Shown here: in pieces, positions 1 through 5,441 of the stretch | Numbering within the stretch: the first letter of the stretch is position 1 | How the letters are laid out: each line of letters opens with the position of its first letter | Assembly: GCA_003242525.1 (NCBI GenBank) | Contig: QGUU01000153.1 | Span: 1 to 6,270, forward strand | From: Pseudomonadota bacterium | GTDB taxonomy: Bacteria > Pseudomonadota > Alphaproteobacteria > Rhizobiales > Rhizobiaceae | Direction: 5' to 3' | DNA: 6,270 nucleotides | The notes under the pieces: model-generated | Told to the model about the DNA's origin: nothing | Seen by the model: only the letters and a program-made list of their open reading frames with translations | Databases searched by the model: none | Translations under genes and position numbers: made by a program

Positions 1-2
1 AA

Positions 3-902
3 GTACTGGCCCGCGAGGGCGTGTCGATCATGGACGAGAGGACGGCGCTGCGGCAGGACATCCGCCCGCTGCAGATCGGACTTCTGAACCTGATGCCCAA
101 CAAGATTCGAACCGAAACGCAGTTCGCCCGGCTGATAGGCGCGACGCCCCTGCAGGTGGAACTGTCGCTGGTCCGGGTCGGCAATCACAAGGCCAGGAAC
201 ACCCCCGAAGAACATCTGATCGCCTTCTACCAGACATGGGAGGAGGTGCGGCACCGCAAATTCGACGGTTTCATCGTCACCGGCGCGCCGATCGAGTTGC
301 TCCCCTTTGAACAGGTGGATTATTGGGACGAATTGACCCGCATTTTCGACTGGACGACGACAAACGTTCATTCCAGCTTCTTCATCTGCTGGGGAGCCAT
401 GGCGGCGGCCTGGCATTTCCACCGCATACCGAAGTACACGCTGGAGAAGAAGGCATTTGGCGTCTTCCGCCACCGCAACAATGCGCCAGCCTCACCCTAT
501 CTCGCTGGTTTCTCCGACGATTTCGCCATTCCGGTCTCGCGCTGGACGGAGGTGCGCAGCGCCGACATCCCCCCGGATTCGGAGCTGGAATTGCTGATCG
601 AATCGGACAGGACCGGCCCCTGTCTTCTTTCCGAAAGAACCGGGAACCGGCTCTATATGTTCAATCACATCGAATACGACTCCACCTCGCTCAAGGAGGA
701 GTACGATCGCGACGTGGCCGCAGGCACGCCAGTGGAAGTGCCGCATGGCTATTATCCGGACGACGATCCCTCCAACCCGCCGCTCAACCGCTGGCGCTCG
801 CATGCCCATCTTCTGTTCGGCAACTGGATCAACCAGGTCTATCAAACCACGCCGTATGAGATTGAGCGGATCGGCCAGGTCAGACAGCCGGCGCCGGCGT
901 GA
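3..902 (+). CDS. metA: Homoserine O-acyltransferase (MetA/HTS family), 5'-truncated by window start; probably acetyl-CoA-specific
   Basis: MetA activates the hydroxyl of L-homoserine with an acyl group, the first committed step of methionine biosynthesis in the cytoplasm. The frame is open to the left edge and reads [13 protein letters not shown] before the conserved core. Aligning by eye with E. coli MetA puts the GTG at 21 at residue 20, so about 13 residues are missing and 21 is not the true start. With that offset the catalytic residues fall exactly on E. coli numbering: Cys142 (387-389, in FICWGAM), His235 (666-668) and Glu237 (672-674) in NHIEYD. Position 111 is Glu (294-296, in GAPIEL) where E. 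coli has Gly; in this family Glu111 goes with acetyl-CoA use and Gly with succinyl-CoA, so I infer an acetyltransferase. The reconstructed length of about 312 residues fits the family. Alphaproteobacterial metA is often preceded by a SAM-II riboswitch, which here would lie outside the window. The gene converges on the methyltransferase gene, with 57 bp between stops. Confidence 0.95.
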   Translation, partial: VLAREGVSIMDERTALRQDIRPLQIGLLNLMPNKIRTETQFARLIGATPLQVELSLVRVGNHKARNTPEEHLIAFYQTWEEVRHRKFDGFIVTGAPIELLPFEQVDYWDELTRIFDWTTTNVHSSFFICWGAMAAAWHFHRIPKYTLEKKAFGVFRHRNNAPASPYLAGFSDDFAIPVSRWTEVRSADIPPDSELELLIESDRTGPCLLSERTGNRLYMFNHIEYDSTSLKEEYDRDVAAGTPVEVPHGYYPDDDPSNPPLNRWRSHAHLLFGNWINQVYQTTPYEIERIGQVRQPAPA

Positions 903-959
903 TTTCATCGGAATATCGCGCCATTCTCCGCTCCGCCCCCGGTGGCCGACGTTCGATGC

Positions 960-1769
960 TCAAGCGGAAGTGCCGGGCGGCAAGCCGTGCCTCATGCCGA
1001 ACAGCCTGTCGGGCTGCCGGACCCGCTGCCAATGACGGCCAAGTCCCGGTGCGCCCTGCGGCGACAGAACCGGGACGAAGACCCGCCGCGAGGCGCGCTG
1101 CGCCACTGGAATGCCCTGAAAGAGCCGCTTCTGGGCTTCCACGGCTATGATGCCGGAAAACATCGGCCACATCTTCCGCCCGCTGCGCTCGAGCAGGTTG
1201 TGAAAGCGCATCAGGAAGCGCCGCTGCGACGGCGGGAAGTAGAGCGCACCGGACCAGCGCGCCGGCGTAAAGTTGGCCTCGCGCAGCAGTTCACTGAGCT
1301 GGCCGCGCGAATAGGGCCGGCCGGTGCCGAAAGGCGTATGCTCGAAACGCGCCCACATGCCGCGCCGGTTGGGCACGACGATCACCACTCTACCGGCGGG
1401 CGAAAGCACGCGCCAGATCTCGTTCAGCGTCTCGCGCGGGTTCTCCGCGTGCTCAAGCGAATGGACCAGCAGCATGCGGTCCACCGAAGCGTCATGCAGC
1501 GGCAGTTCCTCGTCAAACACCAGCGCTGTCGCAACCGGACCATTGGCGGGCCAGACCACGGCTCCCTGCGTGGCCGGCATGAAAGCGAAGACCCGCTCGG
1601 CGTCGACGCCGAAGCGATCCAGCCATGGAAGCGTGTAGCCGAGGCCCACGAGCCGCTCATTGGGAATGGACTCCCAAATGGAGGACAGCGCCATTGCGAT
1701 TGCATGCTCCGCCAGCCTGCCTAGCGGAGTAGAATAGAATGAACGCAGGTCCACTATGTCGGAATGCAT
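960..1769 (-). CDS. Class I SAM-dependent methyltransferase (Methyltransf_11-like), substrate unknown
   Basis: A 269-residue protein resembling a methyltransferase family that, from memory, commonly lies divergent from gloB in alphaproteobacteria. I know of no assigned substrate. Visible motifs are a GLGY turn in VGLGYTLPWL (41-50) where the SAM-binding glycine loop should be, then LPLHDASVDRMLLVHSLEH (89-107) and EIWRVLSPAGRVVIVVPN (117-134), which match the acidic/strand 4 and strand 5 motifs of Methyltransf_11. The glycine loop is degenerate compared with the usual ExGxGxG. The C-terminal half is family-specific and basic. A longer frame begins with ATG at 1838 (23 extra residues). I prefer 1769 because the protein then starts MHSDIVDLRSFY, as I recall for homologues. 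No Shine-Dalgarno precedes 1769, but a candidate promoter sits so close that the mRNA may be leaderless. Methyltransferase call is firm; the start is less so. Confidence 0.85.
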   Translation of the reverse strand: MHSDIVDLRSFYSTPLGRLAEHAIAMALSSIWESIPNERLVGLGYTLPWLDRFGVDAERVFAFMPATQGAVVWPANGPVATALVFDEELPLHDASVDRMLLVHSLEHAENPRETLNEIWRVLSPAGRVVIVVPNRRGMWARFEHTPFGTGRPYSRGQLSELLREANFTPARWSGALYFPPSQRRFLMRFHNLLERSGRKMWPMFSGIIAVEAQKRLFQGIPVAQRASRRVFVPVLSPQGAPGLGRHWQRVRQPDRLFGMRHGLPPGTSA

Positions 1770-1776
1770 GGGCCGG

Positions 1777-1805
1777 ACCGTAGCCGCGAAGCAGATGGAG
1801 TTCAA
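1777..1805 (-). promoter_or_regulatory. Candidate promoter for the methyltransferase gene
   Basis: On the minus strand TTGAAC (1805-1800) and TACGGT (1782-1777) are separated by 17 bp, close to the alphaproteobacterial housekeeping pattern. The predicted transcription start, about 7-8 bases past the -10 box, falls on or next to the ATG at 1769. This is pattern matching only. A second weaker pair further upstream (TTGTCC at 1884-1879 with ACAGAT at 1861-1856) could serve the longer 1838 start. Confidence 0.4.
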
Positions 1806-1831
1806 CAAAGGCCCGCAACGGCTCTTGGCGG

Positions 1832-1860
1832 GTGACATAAGCGCCCGCTCATCCTATCTG
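1832..1860 (+). promoter_or_regulatory. Candidate gloB promoter
   Basis: GTGACA (1832-1837) and TATCTG (1855-1860) are spaced 17 bp apart, resembling the alphaproteobacterial TTGAC-N17-CTATAT pattern. The expected start near 1867 would give a leader of about 28 nt before the ATG at 1895. It lies inside the 125-bp divergent region shared with the methyltransferase gene. Confidence 0.4.
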
Positions 1861-1882
1861 TCCCTTTGAACGATTCATGGAC

Positions 1883-1888
1883 AAGGAG
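1883..1888 (+). promoter_or_regulatory. Ribosome binding site that sets the gloB start
   Basis: AAGGAG lies 6 bases before the ATG at 1895. It sits inside the open frame that begins at the earlier ATG (1877), which has no comparable site upstream. This makes 1895 the probable start and MDKEKV an artefact of extending the frame. Confidence 0.75.
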
Positions 1889-1894
1889 AAGGTT

Positions 1895-2662
1895 ATGCCC
1901 GTCGAGATCGAACAGTTCATGTGCCGCTCGGACAATTTCGGCGTACTCATGCGCGATCCCGAGACGGGTGACGTGGCCTTGATCGACGCCCCTGAGGAAA
2001 AGCCCATTCTGGAGGCGATCGAGCGCACCGGCTGGCAGCCGAAGCTGCTGCTCATCACCCATCACCATGCCGACCATGTGGAGGCCAATCTCGCCCTGAA
2101 GGAGCGCTTCGGCCTGAAGATCATCGGACCCGAGGCCGAGGCGGCAAAGATTCCAGGCATCGATGATACGGTACGCGAAGGCTCGACCATCGATTTCGGC
2201 AATGAAGAAATCCAGGTTCTCGACACGCCCGGCCACACTGCCGGCCACGTATCGTACTACCTGCCGCACTCCGGCGTACTCTTCGCCGCCGACACGCTGT
2301 TTGCGTTGGGGTGTGGCCGCCTGCTCGAATGCCCGCCCGCAGTAATGTACGAATCGCTGAAAAAGCTTTCTGACCTGCCGTCCGACACGGTGGTCTATTG
2401 CGGCCATGAATACACCCTGTCGAATGCACAATTCGCGCTGACGGTCGATCCAGACAACAAGGTGCTGCAGGAAAGGGCAAGGAAGGTCGAGGCACTGCGC
2501 GCAGACAACAGGCCTACCCTTCCGACGACTATCGGCGAAGAACTGGCCACCAACCCGTTCCTGCGCTGGGCCGATCCTGCGATACGCGCGCATCTCGGGA
2601 TGCAGCAGGCGTCCAGCGATGAGGTCTTTGCCGAGATTCGGCGCCGCAAGGACAATTTCTAG
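1895..2662 (+). CDS. gloB: Hydroxyacylglutathione hydrolase (glyoxalase II)
   Basis: Glyoxalase II hydrolyses S-D-lactoylglutathione to D-lactate and glutathione, finishing glutathione-dependent methylglyoxal detoxification in the cytoplasm. The 255-residue protein is the usual bacterial length. The metallo-beta-lactamase fold motif is THHHADH (55-61), giving ligands His56, His58, Asp60 and His61. The other ligands are His114 (TPGHTAGH), the bridging Asp133 (AADTLF) and His171 (CGHEYT). The C-terminal helical glutathione-binding part has NPFLRW and ends RRRKDNF, matching the basic pair that contacts glutathione in human HAGH. One oddity: the loop after Asp133 reads [10 protein letters not shown] where the family usually has GCGR/K-(F/Y)-E-G-T, so the aromatic residue and the GT are replaced. 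The start at 1895 is chosen for its AAGGAG site. It is probably cotranscribed with the cupin gene 5 bp downstream. Confidence 0.95.
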   Translation: MPVEIEQFMCRSDNFGVLMRDPETGDVALIDAPEEKPILEAIERTGWQPKLLLITHHHADHVEANLALKERFGLKIIGPEAEAAKIPGIDDTVREGSTIDFGNEEIQVLDTPGHTAGHVSYYLPHSGVLFAADTLFALGCGRLLECPPAVMYESLKKLSDLPSDTVVYCGHEYTLSNAQFALTVDPDNKVLQERARKVEALRADNRPTLPTTIGEELATNPFLRWADPAIRAHLGMQQASSDEVFAEIRRRKDNF

Positions 2663-2667
2663 GCGCA

Positions 2668-3102
2668 ATGGATCCGGCCGACATTATTCAGGCGCTGGGC
2701 ATGCAGCCGCATCCGGAAGGGGGATGGTATGTCGAGACCTTCCGGGATGCGCCTGAAGGCGGGCGCGGTTACTCCAGCGCAATCTATTTTCTTCTCGAGC
2801 ATGGCCAGGTTTCGGCCTGGCACCGCGTGAAGGACGCGGCCGAAGTCTGGCACTTCTATGCCGGCTCTGCGCTGGCGCTTTCGGTGCGCAAGGAAGGCGA
2901 AGCCACTCTGCGCCATATCCTGGGCCCTGACCTGAGGGCGGGCCAGCGCCCTCAGCTCGTCGTGCCGGCGAATTGGTGGCAAACTGCGGAAAGCCTGGGA
3001 GACTGGACGCTTGTCGGCTGCACCGTGGCGCCGGGTTTCGATTTTGCCACGTTTGAACTGGCGCCACCGGGATGGGAGCCGCCCGAAGGGTCTGCTGGCT
3101 GA
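2668..3102 (+). CDS. DUF985 / Cupin_5 family protein
   Basis: A 144-residue single-domain cupin of the DUF985 (Cupin_5) family, which has known structures but no established reaction. Family landmarks are HPEGGWYVETFR (15-26), WHRVKDAAEVWHFYAG (51-66), HILGPDL near 84-90, VPANWWQTAES (99-109) and TLVGCTVAPGFDF (114-126). The His/Glu residues of the WHR...EVWH stretch are the likely metal or ligand-facing positions of the barrel; this is inference. No signal peptide or membrane segment is visible, so it is cytoplasmic. The ATG is only 5 bp after the gloB stop with a weak AGG at 2661-2663, consistent with translational coupling. Its stop codon lies in an inverted repeat shared with the convergent exporter gene. 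Confidence 0.9.
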   Translation: MDPADIIQALGMQPHPEGGWYVETFRDAPEGGRGYSSAIYFLLEHGQVSAWHRVKDAAEVWHFYAGSALALSVRKEGEATLRHILGPDLRAGQRPQLVVPANWWQTAESLGDWTLVGCTVAPGFDFATFELAPPGWEPPEGSAG

Positions 3103-3120
3103 GGTGAAGCTCCCTCAGCC
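3097..3120. terminator. Inverted repeat between convergent genes, possible bidirectional terminator
   Basis: GGCTGAGG (3097-3104) and CCTCAGCC (3113-3120) form a perfect 8-bp stem with an 8-base loop. The left arm holds the cupin TGA (3100-3102) and the right arm holds the exporter stop (TCA on the plus strand, 3115-3117). No run of T follows in either direction, so intrinsic termination is uncertain. It could equally be a 3'-end protecting hairpin. Confidence 0.5.
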
Positions 3121-4002
3121 GCGCGCCTCAGCGGCGCGGCCATGCCCCAACAGCATCGATTTCGCCGCCAGTACGGCGCCACTCGTGATGAGCAGGCAGG
3201 CGGCGAGGATGCGCCATGTCGGCTCTGCGAAGCCGGCCCCAATCAGCACCAGGGTTGAAAGCAGCGGCGCAGCATAGCTTGCAGCGCCAAGCACCTGTAT
3301 GTTGCCGTGCTTGACCCCGATGTCCCAGGCATAGAAGGCCGCGCCCACCGGCATCACCCCAAGGCCCACAACGGCCAGCCACTGGCCGCCGGTTTCCGGC
3401 CACACCGTCTGTTCAAGGACCACATGGCACGCAAGGGAAAGCGCCGAAGTTGCGGCGCAGAACCACGTCACCACCGTGGTCGGCACTTTCGGGAAGCGCC
3501 GCGAGAGGAGCGAATAGGACGACCACAGGAGCGCGCACACGCCAGCCATGGCATAGCCGAAGCCGTAGCGCGCGTCGAAGGCCAGCCCTCCTCCCTTGGT
3601 GACGATGAGCGCCGTGCCGGCAAGCCCCAGCAGCGCGCCCGCGACATGGTTCCACGCCAGCTTTTCGCCCGGCATCAGCGCCGAGCCCAGAACGATCAGC
3701 AGCGGCCATAGATAGGCGATGAGGCTTGCCTCAACGGCCGGCGCATTGCGCAGCGCGGTGAAGTAGAAGAAGTGGTAACCGAAAAGGCCGGCGATTCCGA
3801 TAAGCCAGACCTGCGGCGGAATCTTCTGCTCCTCCCGTTGTGAAGGCATGAGCAGCCGTGCGGCGAGGCCGACCCCTGTGCCGATGGCAAAGCAGATGGC
3901 CGAAAGCTGAAAGGGCGGCATCGCGCCGGAAGCGTCGGTCAGCAGCGCAAGCAGCGACCACATCGCCACTGCCGAAAAGCCGATCAGGGTCGCCCGCGCC
4001 AT
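3115..4002 (-). CDS. EamA/DMT-family exporter, YddG-like
   Basis: An inner-membrane transporter of 295 residues with two EamA repeats and about ten hydrophobic helices (roughly residues 4-22, 32-52, 64-84, 90-108, 113-133, 146-163, 172-192, 205-227, 237-257, 264-282). The start MARATLIGFSAVAMWSLLAL, the motif SLIAYLWPLLIVL near 93-105, and the second-repeat segment AAFYAWDIGVKHGNI resemble E. coli YddG, an exporter of aromatic amino acids. The substrate here cannot be read from sequence. ATG codons at 4005 and 4002 are adjacent; 4002 is preferred because GGAGG ends 4 bases before it. A longer frame from 4137 overlaps the upstream gene and is not believed. It lies 28 bp downstream of the DUF3108 gene on the same strand, so the two are likely one operon. 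Confidence 0.88.
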   Translation of the reverse strand: MARATLIGFSAVAMWSLLALLTDASGAMPPFQLSAICFAIGTGVGLAARLLMPSQREEQKIPPQVWLIGIAGLFGYHFFYFTALRNAPAVEASLIAYLWPLLIVLGSALMPGEKLAWNHVAGALLGLAGTALIVTKGGGLAFDARYGFGYAMAGVCALLWSSYSLLSRRFPKVPTTVVTWFCAATSALSLACHVVLEQTVWPETGGQWLAVVGLGVMPVGAAFYAWDIGVKHGNIQVLGAASYAAPLLSTLVLIGAGFAEPTWRILAACLLITSGAVLAAKSMLLGHGRAAEARG

Positions 4003-4006
4003 CATT

Positions 4007-4011
4007 CCTCC
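4007..4011 (-). promoter_or_regulatory. Ribosome binding site that sets the exporter start
   Basis: On the minus strand GGAGG (4011-4007) is followed by A and then tandem ATG ATG. Spacing is 1 base to the first ATG (4005) and 4 to the second (4002). This strong site lies in the short gap after the DUF3108 gene and rules out the longer frame starting at 4137. Confidence 0.7.
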
Positions 4012-4030
4012 CGGGCGCACTGGCCCGCTT

Positions 4031-4813
4031 CTATTCCACGGTTTCAAACCGCCGCGCCCTGATTGTGATCCTGCCGATCTCGGTGCCGACCGTTGCGCGA
4101 ACCGGCGCGTATATACCTGTTTGGCCCAATGGCGCAAATGTCACCATGATACGGCTTTTGGTCCTCACGAAATCGATTGCCCTGCGACCCTTGCGATAGC
4201 CGGCAACCGGATTGAAATGGAGGCGGCAGGTCACGGTCGGCCCTTCATAACCCCGGACCGAGATCGAGCCGTAGGAGTGATGGCTCAGCGTCAGGTCCGC
4301 GCGCATTTCGCTGTCGTAGAGCCGCATCTTGCGCCCGCAAACCTTGTCCAGGCTCTCCGCGGGGATCATGGTGACGGCGATCGGGTCCATTACCTCCTTC
4401 AGGTCGATGGGACGTAATGCGACCCAGTCCTTGCCACGCCTCTTCGGCGGCGGTTTGACCCTGGTCGAAATGACGTTTCCGCCGCTGAAGCGCACGTCGA
4501 TGGAACGCGCCTTGCCGCCGGACGTATAGCTGCTCTGGAAGCGAACGGGACGCACCCTGTCGCCTTCGATCCGGCCCGTAGCACTGATCGATCCCTGGGT
4601 GTCGTCGAAGATGCGCGCAAGCCCGGCTGCCGAGAAGGCGCCCTTGACTGAATATGCGCCGCCCCTGAACGTGGAATTGAACTGCGAGGTGGCAACCGGC
4701 AGGCCGAGAAAGCTGACCGTATACTCACCGGTGAAGGAATGGTCGCCCTTGCGGGCCTGGGCGGGCGTCGTGACAACCAGCGCCGCCAGAAGCAGCTTCG
4801 CCATTGATGCCAT
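4031..4813 (-). CDS. Secreted DUF3108 domain-containing protein, function unknown
   Basis: A 260-residue protein with an N-terminal signal peptide: basic-then-hydrophobic MASMAKLLLAALVVTTPAQA with a typical AQA cleavage site after residue 20, so it is probably periplasmic. The mature part is rich in alternating beta-strand pattern (FTGEYTVSFLGLPVATSQF, GRIEGDRVRPVRFQSSY) and matches the DUF3108 family, whose role is not established. A proline/basic patch (KPPPKRRGKDW) sits mid-protein. The mature chain has just two cysteines, in DKVCGRK and TVTCRLH, which could form a disulfide in the periplasm. The ATG at 4813 is favoured by AGGA at 4828-4825, although the 11-base gap is long; ATG 4804 is an in-frame alternative. 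The frame stays open upstream across rpmB, but that part is antisense noise. It leads a probable operon with the exporter. From memory a DUF3108 gene next to rpmB is common in rhizobia. Confidence 0.85.
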   Translation of the reverse strand: MASMAKLLLAALVVTTPAQARKGDHSFTGEYTVSFLGLPVATSQFNSTFRGGAYSVKGAFSAAGLARIFDDTQGSISATGRIEGDRVRPVRFQSSYTSGGKARSIDVRFSGGNVISTRVKPPPKRRGKDWVALRPIDLKEVMDPIAVTMIPAESLDKVCGRKMRLYDSEMRADLTLSHHSYGSISVRGYEGPTVTCRLHFNPVAGYRKGRRAIDFVRTKSRIMVTFAPLGQTGIYAPVRATVGTEIGRITIRARRFETVE

Positions 4814-4873
4814 GTTCTGGCTTTTCCTGTGCCTTCGGCGCAAGGCGCGCCTGCGTCCCTCAGCGCCCGTTGA

Positions 4874-4915
4874 AACGGCTGATTCTGACATTAATGTGGA
4901 TGGGAGGCAGCCGTT
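4874..4915. repeat. Inverted repeat with a nested palindrome in the DUF3108/rpmB divergent region
   Basis: AACGGCTG (4874-4881) and CAGCCGTT (4908-4915) form a perfect 8-bp inverted repeat. Inside the spacer is a perfect 10-bp palindrome, ACATTAATGT (4888-4897), with nearly the same centre. It lies about 60-100 bp upstream of the DUF3108 start and 28 bp before the rpmB -35 box. It could be an operator, but no regulator is indicated by the sequence. Confidence 0.4.
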
Positions 4916-4942
4916 CCGAGGGGCCTCGACCCATTCCGCGGC

Positions 4943-4971
4943 TTGACGACCTTGCCAAATCCCACTATGGG
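4943..4971 (+). promoter_or_regulatory. rpmB: Candidate housekeeping promoter of rpmB
   Basis: TTGACG (4943-4948) and TATGGG (4966-4971) are spaced 17 bp apart; with flanking bases they read CTTGAC and CTATGG, a close match to the alphaproteobacterial housekeeping consensus. The expected start near 4978 gives a leader of about 85 nt before the ATG at 5063. It is the best promoter match in the window, as expected for a ribosomal protein gene. Confidence 0.6.
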
Positions 4972-5004
4972 AACGCCAACTTTCCATGAGGCCGCCTTGC
5001 AAGT

Positions 5005-5024
5005 CCGCGTGCCATACGGCGCGG
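5005..5024 (+). other. Hairpin in the rpmB leader
   Basis: CCGC (5005-5008) pairs with GCGG (5021-5024) and, after a two-base bulge, GCC (5011-5013) pairs with GGC (5018-5020) around an ATAC loop. An alternative partner for GCGGC (5021-5025) is GCCGC at 4991-4995. It lies in the predicted untranslated leader, roughly 40 nt before the start codon. A regulatory role is only a possibility. Confidence 0.3.
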
Positions 5025-5062
5025 CTCGAACGTTTGGCCCAGATCGAACCAAGGGTAGAACC

Positions 5063-5359
5063 ATGTCCCGCGCCTGCGAACTGACCGGCAAAGCCGTCCT
5101 GACCGGCAACAATGTGAGCCACGCAAACAACAAGACCAAGCGTCGCTTCCTGCCGAACCTGGTCAACGTCACGCTGATCTCGGAAGCCCTGAACCAGAAC
5201 GTACGGCTGCGTATCTCGGCTTACGCACTGCGCTCGGTGGAGCATCGCGGCGGGCTCGACGCCTTCCTTATTAAGGCCAACGAGAAGGAGCTGTCGCAGC
5301 GCGCCCGTCTGCTGAAGAAGCAGATCGCCAAGAAGCTGGCTGAACAGCAGGCCGCCTGA
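5063..5359 (+). CDS. rpmB: 50S ribosomal protein L28
   Basis: L28 is a small basic protein of the large ribosomal subunit. The 98-residue product starts [12 protein letters not shown], followed by [18 protein letters not shown] (about 16-33), the family core, then [21 protein letters not shown] and a lysine-rich C-terminal helix ending KKLAEQQAA. It is longer than the 78-residue E. coli protein, in line with the longer alphaproteobacterial form. It has no CxxC zinc pairs. The upstream frame extends to 4943, but homology fixes the start at 5063; the Shine-Dalgarno is weak (AAGGG about 7 bases upstream). rpmG does not follow, unlike the E. coli rpmBG arrangement. A promoter with a leader of about 85 nt precedes it. 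Confidence 0.97.
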   Translation: MSRACELTGKAVLTGNNVSHANNKTKRRFLPNLVNVTLISEALNQNVRLRISAYALRSVEHRGGLDAFLIKANEKELSQRARLLKKQIAKKLAEQQAA

Positions 5360-5378
5360 AACTGATCGGGCGGATTGC

Positions 5379-5396
5379 CGCTCCTTTGGAGGAGCG
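5379..5396 (+). terminator. Hairpin after rpmB, possible weak terminator or attenuator
   Basis: CGCTCCT (5379-5385) and AGGAGCG (5390-5396) make a perfect 7-bp stem with a TTGG loop, 20 bp after the rpmB stop. It is followed by C/G-rich sequence rather than a T run, so full termination is doubtful. It may set rpmB mRNA 3' ends or reduce read-through into the transporter gene. Confidence 0.4.
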
Positions 5397-5441
5397 CCCT
5401 GTTCGGGTCGCTCCGCTGGTTCCATCACCCAGGATAAAAAA

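Noticed and set aside
887..898. A perfect 12-base palindrome GCCGGCGCCGGC at the end of metA
   Set aside because: It encodes part of a Pro-Ala tail in GC-rich coding sequence and has no loop or T run. Composition explains it well enough, and it is not a convincing terminator.
903..959. The 57-bp gap between metA and the methyltransferase, searched for a terminator
   Set aside because: I found no convincing stem-loop with a T run in either direction, so no feature is called.
942..1724. A 260-codon open frame on the plus strand opposite the methyltransferase gene
   Set aside because: It is antisense to a gene with clear motifs, its translation is rich in Arg/Pro/His with no recognisable domain, and long antisense frames are expected in GC-rich DNA.
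1802..2668. A 288-codon minus-strand frame opposite gloB
   Set aside because: It covers gloB almost exactly and arises from its codon bias. No domain is visible and gloB is certain.
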